A DNA stretch of 64,000 bases from Subsaxibacter sp. CAU 1640 (GCF_023156585.1 NZ_JALNMI010000001.1:248001-312000), one strand, 5' to 3'. Positions 43,745 to 52,365 are shown, numbered from the stretch's first letter. Notes: a model not told the origin generated them from the sequence alone. Translations and numbers: made by a program.

Positions 43745-44194
43745 TCAATTATTACGGATTATAGCTTGATTGATTTCTCTGACAAGGAGCTGTTCAAATT
43801 CCTTTTTATTATTAACATGCACATCATCGAAGACTGGCAATTCATTAATTGTATGATCACTATTAGACCTCATTTCTATATCAAAATTAACAGAGCCAGA
43901 GCAAGCACCACTGAAAGATAAACTGCCACTTACATTGGTAACCTCATTCTTTAAAATGCTATAACTGACAGTAATATCATACGTCATAACACAACCATTA
44001 ATCGTTAATGACCCTTGTAAACGAATATCAACAAAATATATCAAGTCTATGGCTAATAGGTTTTCTTCAAATGAACAGTCGCTTACAGTATAAGCATCTA
44101 TATTTTCTGTAACTGAATTCAGCTCGCTAGCAGCATGATTTGTTGTCCACATTCCTAAAAACAATACTGGCACAATTTTTAAAATATTTTTCAT
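43745..44194 (-). CDS. Small secreted protein of unknown function
   Basis: A 149-residue protein with an N-terminal signal (MKNILKIVPVLFLGMWTTNHAAS). The mature part is beta-rich, with two cysteines in CSFEENLLAIDLIYF and NGCVMTYDITVSYS and a third in FSGACSGSVNFD. No family is recognised. It is preceded, 60-117 bp upstream, by four TAAGAAGTC repeats that may control it. Confidence 0.65.
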   Translation of the reverse strand: MKNILKIVPVLFLGMWTTNHAASELNSVTENIDAYTVSDCSFEENLLAIDLIYFVDIRLQGSLTINGCVMTYDITVSYSILKNEVTNVSGSLSFSGACSGSVNFDIEMRSNSDHTINELPVFDDVHVNNKKEFEQLLVREINQAIIRNN

Positions 44195-45064
44195 AATTTC
44201 TAAATTTTAAACCCTGCATTTATTTGCAAAGGCATTTGTTAAACATAGCTGTTTAAGAAGTCTAAAAATTAAGAAGTCTGTGTTATAAGAAGTCAATAAA
44301 ATTAAGAAGTCATTTTTGCGCTATTGTAATTATTAGGGGTAATTAAAAAAACAAGCGCTTGTCATGCTGCAACAGTTTGTTGTCCGGTAGTGCCAAGGTG
44401 ACTTCTTACTTCCCCCAACATTCACTTTCCAACATCATAAAGTAAAACAAAAAAAGAATAAAATCAAAATTTTCTGACATAATTTGTTTAAAATCAGCAA
44501 CCTACCAGTTTTAAGAGCTTACAAGCGCATTTTACGGAAAAACCGTAATGAAACAGCCCTTGACAGACCAAACTTTAACAGTCTGTGTTAAAAAAAATCC
44601 ATCAAAAAGCAGCATTTCAACGAATTCTCCACCTTTTTCTACCTCAAAATCACTTTTATCGAATTTATTTACTTTTAATCGATTTAAATCATTCTTGCTA
44701 ATAAAACAGCTCTTTTTCTGACAAAACAATTTTTTCGCCCCGCCTTTTTGACCAAATTTTGCATTTTCAATAATGCAAATTACTAGTTTTTAGTAGTTTA
44801 CAAAAAAATATATTTTGCCATGTCAAAACTTTAGCATTAATTCGTACCTGTTAAGTGATGCCCCAAATGCTTGATGTACAAAAGCCCTCAAGACTTCACA
44901 AGACGACTTAAGTCTTTTATTACAATTTTATTTTTTTTTAATGCGATGCTATCCATCATACCATGAGGTGTGAGGATACCATACCCTACACACTACGGAG
45001 TCCTAAAACCATGGCTTCTCCAGTGTAGGCGCATCAACCCACAAGCTATGGTGCCCCAACGTAT
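44195..45064. other. Long intergenic region between the secreted protein and 45065-45991 genes
   Basis: 870 bp without a convincing gene. It includes the TAAGAAGTC array, the palindrome ACAAGCGCTTGT (44351-44362), an 8-bp stem TTTGCATT/AATGCAAA near 44760-44780, and a promoter-like TTAATTCG near 44838. A 65-residue minus-strand frame (44532-44729) exists but has no signal or family. The frame at 44970-45317 on the plus strand is a shadow of the downstream gene. Confidence 0.5.
44254..44311. promoter_or_regulatory. Iteron-like array of four TAAGAAGTC repeats
   Basis: TAAGAAGTC occurs at 44254-44262, 44270-44278, 44286-44294 and 44303-44311 (spacing 16, 16 and 17 bases, start to start). A fifth copy lies inverted at 44400-44408 (GACTTCTTA). 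The array is 60-117 bp upstream of the minus-strand gene 43745-44194, in a typical activator position. Confidence 0.6.
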
Positions 45065-45991
45065 ATGGAAACAACCCATATCAACGGTCACACGCCGGAC
45101 CTTGAAATCGGCCATGACAACCCAACCCTGGGTCATGAAACCAGCAATGGTTTGCAGCAATCCAACCAGCTTATGGAGGAGGTGCTACAGGGTGAGGAGC
45201 CACAAGCTCCGACTGCAAAGACGGATAGTCCCGATGCAGAAACTAGCAAAACCAAAGAGGAAGCCCAACAGGAGAAGACGAAGCATAACTATGCACGTAG
45301 TATTGCGAATACTTTGACTAGTTGTGATGAGTTTATTGCTCATGTTACTTTGATGGCCGGGTATGCGGTGAACCGTGAACTTTATGAGCCAGTGAACCTT
45401 AAGCTGATGCGCACACAAGGTTATACACTTGTGGAGGGCGTCACTACTTCAGAGGCCAAATGGCGCTATGCGGTGGCTTACCGTAAGGATATTTTTGATG
45501 CTTTTGAAATTAAGTTGTCGCGTATACGTGCAGAGCTTATTTTGAGTGGTGCCTCCGACATTACTGTGGCACAGGTACAAAGTATTATTAGAAAGTTGCG
45601 TGGTGAGCGAGCTGTAGCTAAAGATCCTAAAAAACCTGACTCTGACTATAATAGTGCGAGCCAGACTAATTTTGACGATGTAGTAGCAAACTTTGCGCGA
45701 CTTATAGCAATGTTGGCTGGAGATGATGATTATAACCCGGTGATTGATGATTTGAAGTTGCTTGCTCTGGAGAGTGAACTTGAGTCTATGGGCACTGCGA
45801 ATATGGATGTGATAACTTCAAAAGCGGAGTGGCAAGCTGCGATTACGGCACGCAACAATTTCTTTAACGCTGATGTGACTGGACTTGTGGATGTGTTTAT
45901 GACCTCAAAGAAGGTGGTACTTGCTAACTATGGGTTTAAAAGCCTAGAGTATAAGCGTGTAAAGGGATTATATTTTATGAAAATAAGATAG
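45065..45991 (+). CDS. Hypothetical protein with charged N-terminal tail
   Basis: A 308-residue protein with no family I can name. The first ~80 residues are acidic and Glu/Gln/Thr-rich, probably disordered, followed by a helical region (SIANTLTSCDEFIAHVTLM, then AYRKDIFDAFEIKLSRIRAEL). No signal peptide or catalytic motif. The gene is higher in G+C than its flanks, with no clear upstream promoter, and ends in a strong terminator. Similar proteins may exist in other flavobacteria in several copies; this is from memory and not verified. Confidence 0.6.
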   Translation: METTHINGHTPDLEIGHDNPTLGHETSNGLQQSNQLMEEVLQGEEPQAPTAKTDSPDAETSKTKEEAQQEKTKHNYARSIANTLTSCDEFIAHVTLMAGYAVNRELYEPVNLKLMRTQGYTLVEGVTTSEAKWRYAVAYRKDIFDAFEIKLSRIRAELILSGASDITVAQVQSIIRKLRGERAVAKDPKKPDSDYNSASQTNFDDVVANFARLIAMLAGDDDYNPVIDDLKLLALESELESMGTANMDVITSKAEWQAAITARNNFFNADVTGLVDVFMTSKKVVLANYGFKSLEYKRVKGLYFMKIR

Positions 45992-46020
45992 CCCCAACAC
46001 CTCTCACAAGGAGGACTTCA

Positions 46021-46043
46021 AAAAAACCACAGCTCTGTAAAAG
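46021..46043 (+). terminator. Terminator after gene 45065-45991
   Basis: Stem AACCACAGC/GCTGTGGTT followed by a run of T. It lies about 30 bp after the stop codon. Confidence 0.85.
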
Positions 46044-46092
46044 GGGCTGTGGTTTTTTTTGTTTGAGGTCTTTTTTTAGGCGACCGTAGGAT

Positions 46093-47289
46093 TTATTGCT
46101 TTATTATTTTTACACAGGTTTGTTTATTATTCGATATGATTTTGCAGAGGTAGATACCTTTACTGAACTCTTGAAAATCGATTTGTGTATGGGTATTTGA
46201 TTCTGGTTTGTACTCTTGTAGCAGTCTTCCATTAATATCGTAAATAGCAATAGCCGCTATTGAAGTTGTACTCTCAATGGTAAGTTGTTCGACGACAGGG
46301 TTCGGATATATTCTTAATGTTGGTGCCTTTTCAATATCGTTTATAGATAATGCATTACATTCTTCTTCATTTTCGACGAACGTACTTGAGGCATCAACAT
46401 TCCAATTAGGAAGATACGATGCTGTGGGGTCATCTACATAGATACATGTCAAATTTGGATTGATGTTACCATTAAAATTGACGATATTTTGATTGTTGCC
46501 ATTCCTCACGTCCATTGTTTCCAGTGCATTGTTACTGACGTTCAACCAAACTAGATTGAAATTGTTACTTAAGTCTAAACCAGTGAGTTCATTAAACATG
46601 GCATTTATCTCTATCAGGGCGCTATTGTTACTGACATCTAAAGCGGTCAATTGGTTGTTGTATACTTGCAGAAACGCTAGATCAGTTAGTGTACTGACGT
46701 TGATATCGGTGAATTGATTCACTGGCACTATCAAGGTTGTTAAGGAATATAGTGTACTTAAGTCTAGATAGGTTAACTGCTCATTGCCTGATACTTCCAA
46801 AAACTCCATGACAGGATGGTCCGCCAATACTACGTTGGTCAGCATACTGTGATTGTGGATATATAACTGTACTAGGTTGGGATTGTTGCTAAAGTCTAGA
46901 CTGGTAAACACATTGGATGTTAGATAGATTGTTTCCAACAAGGTGTTATTGCTAAAATCGAGATTTGTAAGTTGGGTGGCTGTTATTTCCAGATCAATTA
47001 AGGCGGTATTGCCCGTTAAACTCAACGATGATAGCGATGACCCATATATCGAAAGCGCGGTTAGATTCGTAAAGGCTTCCATACCTGTCATGTCCACGAT
47101 GTCGTTATTTGTAATGGTTAAAAAATCAATCGTTTCTGCCTCGGAATATTGAATTTGATTATCACCATCTAGGTCTGCCCCAATGCTTATCAAGAAATTA
47201 AGAAAATTGGTATCAGGTATGTTAACGGTTTGTGCGTTGCCATATGACAGGGCAAAAAAGAACGAAACCAATGCGTATATATGCTTCAT
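46093..47289 (-). CDS. Secreted leucine-rich-repeat protein with T9SS sorting domain (paralogue)
   Basis: A protein of 398 residues starting at the ATG 47289 (MKHIYALVSFFFALSYGNAQ, signal peptide). It has the same IPDTNFLNFLISIGADLDGDNQIQYSEAE opening as the gene at 2204-3169, then about 12-14 short leucine-rich repeats (LTNLDFSNNTLLETIYL and similar) and a type A sorting domain (LRIYPNPVVEQLTI, SKGIYLCKIIS, VKIIKQ). It should be exported by T9SS to the surface. The longer frame (47361) has a non-signal N-terminus. Confidence 0.82.
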   Translation of the reverse strand: MKHIYALVSFFFALSYGNAQTVNIPDTNFLNFLISIGADLDGDNQIQYSEAETIDFLTITNNDIVDMTGMEAFTNLTALSIYGSSLSSLSLTGNTALIDLEITATQLTNLDFSNNTLLETIYLTSNVFTSLDFSNNPNLVQLYIHNHSMLTNVVLADHPVMEFLEVSGNEQLTYLDLSTLYSLTTLIVPVNQFTDINVSTLTDLAFLQVYNNQLTALDVSNNSALIEINAMFNELTGLDLSNNFNLVWLNVSNNALETMDVRNGNNQNIVNFNGNINPNLTCIYVDDPTASYLPNWNVDASSTFVENEEECNALSINDIEKAPTLRIYPNPVVEQLTIESTTSIAAIAIYDINGRLLQEYKPESNTHTQIDFQEFSKGIYLCKIISNNKQTCVKIIKQ

Positions 47290-47360
47290 GGAACAAGGGT
47301 TTTTAAGGTGACCAATATACATAATTAACTTTTTGTTTTTTGGATTAGATTGTTTTTGCA

Positions 47361-47816
47361 CGTGTAGGTTTTAGTTTGGTGGTGGTTGGCTTAATATAAT
47401 GTCTTACACTTGACGGCACTCGTTGCAAACGAGCGCTAGCGGGGGATGCAATGACCACACGAAAGGATTCGTGCGGTAGCGGAGTATTCGTCCATATGCT
47501 GCGCAGTTGTAATCCAAAAAAAGCTTACTTGCTTTTTTATTCGTCCATGTTTATTTTGCTATTGGACCTCATGATGTGCTTCGCAGTTTTCATTGCCCTA
47601 AAAAAGTAACAAAAAAGGTCTAGCCTGCGGTTTTTTGTTCACCCGTTACGATGTGAAAAGCGAAACAAAAAGAACTCGTGTTTGCTTTGCAAACCCTCAA
47701 ACAGCTTTTTGTTTTTTTCGCTTTGTCACCTCTACGGGTCCCGAAGTCAAAACCGAGGGCGTGTATTGCCGCCTGCGGCGGCAATGAGTTTATGTTGCAT
47801 CTCATACTATCTATTC
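47361..47816. repeat. Repeat-derived intergenic region
   Basis: About 450 bp without a credible gene. It carries short palindromic motifs such as ACGAAAGGATTCGTGCGG near 47460-47478 and GCCGCCTGCGGCGGC (47768-47782), typical of Bacteroidetes intergenic repeats. The minus-strand frame at 47620-47805 is, I judge, a repeat-derived spurious frame. Rejected as a CDS. Confidence 0.5.
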
Positions 47817-48305
47817 TTATCCTAAAATGGTAGGTGGTACGGCTTCTAAATTTTCGAGGTTGGAACCTTTGTGCAGCAGCTCGTTGATGGCCTTAAAGTC
47901 GCCACTATGGAATAGGATTTTCTTGATGTCCATACCGCAATAGGTTTGCCAATGTTCATCTATGTCATTTTTGAGTTCCATTAGGGTTTGTGAGTCCTTG
48001 AATTTATGGCTGGTGGTGGCGCCGTCTTCGGTTTGTATGTTGTAATAGTCTGTCCATTGGACTTCTGGAATGACTTTTCTAGTAAAGAAATAGGGGATGA
48101 ACAGGTATATCAGGGTGGTTTTGTTATCTGATTTGGTGAGCTTTAAAATTTTATCTTGAATGGCATCTGGGTTATCAAAGTTGTCGATAAATGCCACAAT
48201 GGCTTCAAAGTAGATGGACTTTGAATGCATGGCCGCTTTGGTTGGGCTTTCTGTTGAGAAGTCCTTTTTGTTGCTTTTGCCGAATAGTTTTTTAAATAGT
48301 CCCAT
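47817..48305 (-). CDS. Hypothetical protein
   Basis: A 162-residue soluble protein (MGLFKKLFGKSNKKDFSTESP). The N-terminal GLFKKLFGKS pattern is seen in several small Bacteroidetes proteins, but no family is recognised. It is predicted alpha/beta with a FEAIVAFIDNFDNPDAIQDK region. It lies alone between the repeat-rich gap and a 890-bp gap. Confidence 0.6.
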   Translation of the reverse strand: MGLFKKLFGKSNKKDFSTESPTKAAMHSKSIYFEAIVAFIDNFDNPDAIQDKILKLTKSDNKTTLIYLFIPYFFTRKVIPEVQWTDYYNIQTEDGATTSHKFKDSQTLMELKNDIDEHWQTYCGMDIKKILFHSGDFKAINELLHKGSNLENLEAVPPTILG

Positions 48306-48536
48306 GTTATATTAAGTGGCTAACGTGTTATGAATTGCGTACCCAATATAGTCATTTATAGGATTACTTTTTATGTGGGTGGGGTTAGGTGTTTATTGGT
48401 TGTGTGGACAAGAGTTGCAGTGAAGACGGGAGACAACGTAGAGTAGGCAAACACTACGTTGTTAAGAACTAGTTAACATTGTTTATAAAAATGTCATTCA
48501 TTTGAAAGTAATTTAATCTAATTTTACCAAAAGAAA

Positions 48537-48706
48537 AGCACCTCATCTACGAAGTGCTTCTAGAGTTGGAAACAATGATTTTGATTTAACCACAATAAAT
48601 TGGCCATGTCCAAAGTGGCTGATGGGTTAAACGGGATTGTCGATAAAGCTTCCAAAACTTTATCTCCAAGAGAAACGTCAATGTACCAGCATTGGCGTTT
48701 TTTTTA
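48537..48706 (+). ncRNA. Structured RNA candidate resembling a type II-C tracrRNA
   Basis: The plus strand has a segment (48570-48600) GGAAACAATGATTTTGATTT then AACCACAATAA that would pair with a CRISPR repeat starting about ATTGTGGTTAAATC. The CACAATAA motif closing the anti-repeat recalls type II-C tracrRNAs. After it come GGCCA/TGGCT, a perfect GATAAAG/CTTTATC stem and a strong terminator (ACGTCAATG/CATTGGCGT, eight T) near 48675-48706. No cas gene or array is present in the window, so this is inferred from form only. It could be a remnant or belong to a distant locus. Another hairpin (48537-48562) ends a minus-strand transcript. Confidence 0.35.
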
Positions 48707-49192
48707 TTCAACAAACTATTTAAAACTCCCTCTGAAGTCAAAGAATATTTAATTGCTGACAGTACAAATGTAAACAATATTTAACAGTTCGTAATTAGAT
48801 ATAACTATGTTTCTATTAACAAGAAATAATTATAAATAACTAATATTCAAATTGTTGTAATATTTGTTAATAAATGAACTCAATTATTATAGCACTAACT
48901 TTTTAGTTAATACAAAATATATTTGACGTAAAATGAAATCAGAAATTTATCCTCTCATGACTTCAGTAGTTAGAGGTTTATTTGTATTAAGGGGGCTGAT
49001 TGTTGCGAAGTTGAAGGTCTTCTCAGAGCCTAGGGAAAGTAAAATTTTATTTTTTTTGTACTCGCCAATAATGCCCATCCTTTATTACATTAATATTTTC
49101 CATATTCAAATCTCGTTTGGGTGTTGATTGTTTTGGATAAATATTATCGCATCTTTTCAGTCCGTTTGGATTATATGTAATCTTTTTCTTTG
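48707..49192. other. AT-rich intergenic region before the kinase cassette
   Basis: 486 bp, strongly AT-rich. It contains a minus-strand TACATTTG -7 box (48765-48772) and short plus-strand frames (48933-49127, 49128-49349) without family or signal. I see no gene. Confidence 0.5.
48765..48772 (-). promoter_or_regulatory. -7 promoter box toward the RNA candidate
   Basis: TACATTTG on the minus strand matches TAnnTTTG. It would drive transcription across 48706-48537 in antisense to the RNA candidate, ending at the hairpin 48537-48562, which has a T-rich tail on that strand. Confidence 0.35.
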
Positions 49193-50242
49193 TCAAATTT
49201 CTTTTAAGGCCTTTTTCAACTTTGATAAAACGTTGTTTTTAGTAAGATTATTATGTGAATGGGAGTTAATCTTCGTGCTATTACCGCTTGCCTTCATAGT
49301 TTTGGTTGAAGAAAGTAATGGATTATTAATATTAGAGCTATCAAGTTGAATTTGATATGTACGATCATTTAAGTCCTTGACATAAGTAGTTACAGCACCA
49401 TTTTTCTCATATCTCCAATCCAAATTTTCATCAATATCACTTAATTCATTTATTAACTCTAAAACATTTTTATGCCTATCCTTAATATTAACATTTAAAG
49501 CTTTATTGATTACTCGTTGTAATTTTAAAGGAACGTGCGGTAAATAAGCATTTCTATCAGGAAAATTTCCTGTTTGAATAGCTTTAATTTGAGCTGCCTG
49601 ATTTGGAAAAGAACATTGTGCATAATAATGATTGTTTCCATTCAATAATCTATAGATCGTAAGACCAGCTAAATAAATATCGAACTGTATAGTTTTATCA
49701 GTATTTGCAAATACTTCTGGAGGCATTTGCTTTGCATACACTTTGTCAGGGCTTGCAAACCCAAGATTATCCATAGCTTTTGCCAAACCAAAATCAGACA
49801 ATAAAGCTTCATTTGAATCTGATAATAATATATTATCGGGCTTTACATCGAAATGCATCAAACCTTTTGAATGTATATTATTAAGACCTGATAAAAATTG
49901 TATTGAATATCTAATAACTTCTCTTATGGTCAAATGTTGTCGATCCATTGACGATTTCAATGATCCATTTTTGTAATATGGCATTGCTATGTATATATTA
50001 TCATTATCTGAACAGCCATAATTAACTCCAACAACAAATGGATGCGAGGAAGCATATAAAATTTTCGCCTCTCTATAATATTCAGAGGGATTAGACAGTT
50101 TGGCCTTCTCAATTTGTTTCACAACTATTTGTCCATCTAATTGCTTGTCATGAGCAATAAAAACACTTGAGTTTCTACCTTCTTGGCCAATATCTTTAAT
50201 AGTTTCAAAGTTTAGTTGAGCTGTTTGTAATCCTAAAGGCAT
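49193..50242 (-). CDS. Hanks-type Ser/Thr protein kinase
   Basis: A 349-residue soluble eukaryote-like kinase. The N-lobe has a degenerate glycine loop (GQEGRNSSV, about 19-27) and the ATP-binding Lys42 (VVKQIEK) with Glu58 in REAKIL. The catalytic loop is HFDVKPDNILL (Asp132, Asn137), DFG is at 150-152, and PPEVF replaces APE. The tail from about 270 has no recognised domain and no transmembrane segment is seen, unlike PknB-type kinases with PASTA domains. It starts 3 bp after the RuvC-like gene, indicating coupled expression. The target is unknown. Confidence 0.88.
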   Translation of the reverse strand: MPLGLQTAQLNFETIKDIGQEGRNSSVFIAHDKQLDGQIVVKQIEKAKLSNPSEYYREAKILYASSHPFVVGVNYGCSDNDNIYIAMPYYKNGSLKSSMDRQHLTIREVIRYSIQFLSGLNNIHSKGLMHFDVKPDNILLSDSNEALLSDFGLAKAMDNLGFASPDKVYAKQMPPEVFANTDKTIQFDIYLAGLTIYRLLNGNNHYYAQCSFPNQAAQIKAIQTGNFPDRNAYLPHVPLKLQRVINKALNVNIKDRHKNVLELINELSDIDENLDWRYEKNGAVTTYVKDLNDRTYQIQLDSSNINNPLLSSTKTMKASGNSTKINSHSHNNLTKNNVLSKLKKALKEI

Positions 50243-50245
50243 AAT

Positions 50246-50761
50246 TTATAAATTTAAAGCACTAAAAGCTGCCATTATACTTTCTCTTTCTTCTAGGGAT
50301 ATTTCAGACCAAAAATCAAAATCCATAAAAACTTCATTATTATTTGCGTAGGGTTTAAAATCGGCCCTGTTGATTCCTAATTTTGCGCTGATATTTGAAA
50401 TCTGCCCAACGTAATATTTGTTTATTGATGAACTGGCTATCAATTCCTGTATAACTCCTTCCATGTAGATTCTTGGAACATTTACTGTTCTAGCATTTGA
50501 TTCAGTTATCCTTATGCAAGCTAAAAGCACTTTGTTTTCGTTAATTATATCACTCATAGTACTTCTTAAAAATTTCAGCTGTTCAGGAGTTTCCAAAGAT
50601 TTTGGAATTACTATATGGTCTATTAACTTTATTTCAACTTCATCTTCCCATTCGCTAACAACCGAAAAATAAACTTTATTAGGACTTACCCTTATTCCTA
50701 TTGCTACTTCCATAGTATAGTTATTTTTTTTAGACATTACTGTCATGGATTTTTTTGCCAA
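50246..50761 (-). CDS. Small RNase H/RuvC-like fold protein (inferred)
   Basis: A 171-residue protein (or 155 if the internal ATG of MEVAIGIRVSP is used). AIGIRVSPNKVYFSVV suggests the first RNase H-fold strand, CIRITESNART fits a second acidic position, and YMEGVIQELIASSSINKYYVG followed by ISAKLGI fits the helix-loop of RuvC-like enzymes. The first catalytic Asp is not evident (position holds Gly/Arg), so it may not be a nuclease. I cannot name a family. It lies between the lipoprotein gene (31-bp gap) and the kinase gene (3-bp gap), in the same direction. Confidence 0.6.
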   Translation of the reverse strand: MAKKSMTVMSKKNNYTMEVAIGIRVSPNKVYFSVVSEWEDEVEIKLIDHIVIPKSLETPEQLKFLRSTMSDIINENKVLLACIRITESNARTVNVPRIYMEGVIQELIASSSINKYYVGQISNISAKLGINRADFKPYANNNEVFMDFDFWSEISLEERESIMAAFSALNL

Positions 50762-50792
50762 AATTTACATTAGCTTTATGTTCTACTTAAAT

Positions 50793-51686
50793 TCACAGTT
50801 TACTTAATAATACATAATCATTATCAAAATCGTCTATTCTTAATATACTTTTTGGGTCACATAGCGCTTCTACATAGGATATTTCTGGATTTCCATAATC
50901 CGATTTTACTCTATTAAAGCAGCCTTTCTTTTTAAGAACAATGAAGACTGTTCCTTTTTTAAGGTCGTCTTCTGAAAGTTCGAGTCCACAGTTAAAGGGA
51001 ATTGTTTTTGAATGAGCAAAGTCATTCCCGTAATCAGCATAATTACCAAGATAAGAACCATAATCTTTCCACCTTCTGAATTTATATTTCAAAGTTCCTA
51101 ACAAACTCAATTCTCCATTGTTCATTTTATATACGAATATAGGTGGAAGCACTGGATCATTATTTTCTGATGTAACAGAAACCCTTGCTAGAACATGGTT
51201 ATTGCCTCTCTGCGCATCACGTAAAAAATATTGATGTCCGTAATCGTCAAAAGTCCAACGTTTACCAATCCATATCTTTTCGAATTTTAATGTTAATTCA
51301 TCATATTTTACTGTTGAATTTGGAGTCAGAATTTTAAAACCTAACGCCTTTTTCCTTTCCGCTTCAAGTTCTTGCTGTTTTATTGTGGCATCAATTTTTT
51401 CTATTTCCTTGGAAGCAATATCAGCATTATTGGTTCCTACATAGTTTTCAACAACTCCCTGAAATTCAACTTTAGCTCCCTTTAGGTCATTCTCTGAAAG
51501 AAGTTTTCTTGCTCTGATAATCCTGTTTTCCGCTGTATTCTTAATTTCTACGAGTTCATCAGAGCAATCTTTTAGTTCTGACTTGGTTTTCTCAAGTTCA
51601 TTTTGCAATTCAGATATTTGTTGTACATCAGTACAACCCATTAATATCAGTAATCCCAAGTTATATACAAGTAATTTTCTTTTCAT
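50793..51686 (-). CDS. Lipoprotein with coiled coil and DUF4352-like domain
   Basis: A 297-residue lipoprotein (ATG 51686, lipobox LILMGC, Cys18). The mature part starts with a coiled coil (about 20-120; ELQNELEKTKSELKDCSDEL) and has a C-terminal beta-rich domain starting near 140 (LTLKFEKIWIGKRWTFDD). This layout resembles DUF4352-type domains found in bacterial surface lipoproteins, but I am not sure of the family. It is the first gene of the three-gene cassette. The longer frame begins at 51734. Confidence 0.7.
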   Translation of the reverse strand: MKRKLLVYNLGLLILMGCTDVQQISELQNELEKTKSELKDCSDELVEIKNTAENRIIRARKLLSENDLKGAKVEFQGVVENYVGTNNADIASKEIEKIDATIKQQELEAERKKALGFKILTPNSTVKYDELTLKFEKIWIGKRWTFDDYGHQYFLRDAQRGNNHVLARVSVTSENNDPVLPPIFVYKMNNGELSLLGTLKYKFRRWKDYGSYLGNYADYGNDFAHSKTIPFNCGLELSEDDLKKGTVFIVLKKKGCFNRVKSDYGNPEISYVEALCDPKSILRIDDFDNDYVLLSKL

Positions 51687-51943
51687 CAAATTATTAATTA
51701 GAGGTTCATTTAATTTAAGGCTCTGCTTTAACATGATAGCTAATGAAGCTTAATCAATACATTAACAGTGACAAATTCAAATTTAATGACATTGCAACAC
51801 CTAGATGTGCGGAAAACCGCATACCAAAAAAACTGGTTGCTTTGAATTACTAGGGAGAGCTATAAACATAGGGAATATTTTGTTTGGTTGGTTTTGTTAG
51901 GCGATGAAAGTTAGGAATTATTCGTTGAAGCGTCCTCCCCCTG

Positions 51944-51960
51944 CCCCTCCCAAGGAGGGG
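51944..51960. repeat. Short perfect palindrome
   Basis: CCCCTCC-CAA-GGAGGGG, a 7-bp perfect inverted repeat that would form a tight GC-rich hairpin. It sits just before the minisatellite. Confidence 0.5.
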
Positions 51961-52054
51961 AGACTATGAGATTGTTTTGGTGGAAACGTCGAAGTTACAA
52001 GGGGTTATGAGCATGGGATGTGGTGCGGTAATGACGGGATGTTGGACCTTTGCG

Positions 52055-52365
52055 ACGGGATTGAGGGAACACACGCGGGGATGAAGGGAACACACGTCGG
52101 GTAAGGGACAACACACGCGGGGATAAAGGGAACACACGCCGGGTAAGGGACAACACACGCCGGGATAAGGGGAACACATACCGGGTAAGGGACAACGCAC
52201 GACGGGATAAGGGGAACACACGCCGGGTAAAGGGCAACACATGACAGATGTACCGCAACACATGAACGGAAGGCGGGAACACACGCCCGATGTAGGACAA
52301 CACATGCCCGATGTGCGACCACACACGACAGATGTTTGACCACACGCGACAGATGTGGGGTGCTC
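52055..52365. repeat. 21-bp minisatellite
   Basis: About 14-15 tandem units of 21 bp, each opening ACACACG or ACACATG, with alternating subtypes (CCGGGTAAGGGACA and CCGGGATAAGGGGA) in the central part. Because 21 is divisible by 3, all three minus-strand frames stay open over hundreds of bases and encode Cys/Pro- or Arg/Val-rich heptapeptides. Coding is unlikely: no signal peptide or conserved start, and three frames are equally open. The region is more GC-rich than the neighbourhood. Confidence 0.82.

Noticed and set aside
44970-45317. 115-residue plus-strand frame
   Set aside because: Overlaps the better-supported frame at 45065-45991 in another frame, with basic low-complexity content.
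47620-47805. 61-residue minus-strand frame
   Set aside because: Lies in repeat-rich DNA with no start signal and looks like an over-annotated repeat-derived peptide.
48586-48777. 63-residue minus-strand frame with a TACATTTG promoter
   Set aside because: Its ATG lies inside the -7 box, it crosses a strong plus-strand terminator, and no family is recognised. The structured-RNA reading explains more, though a real small gene is not fully excluded.
52055-52365. CRISPR array
   Set aside because: Units are contiguous 21-bp tandem repeats without unique spacers and without cas genes.
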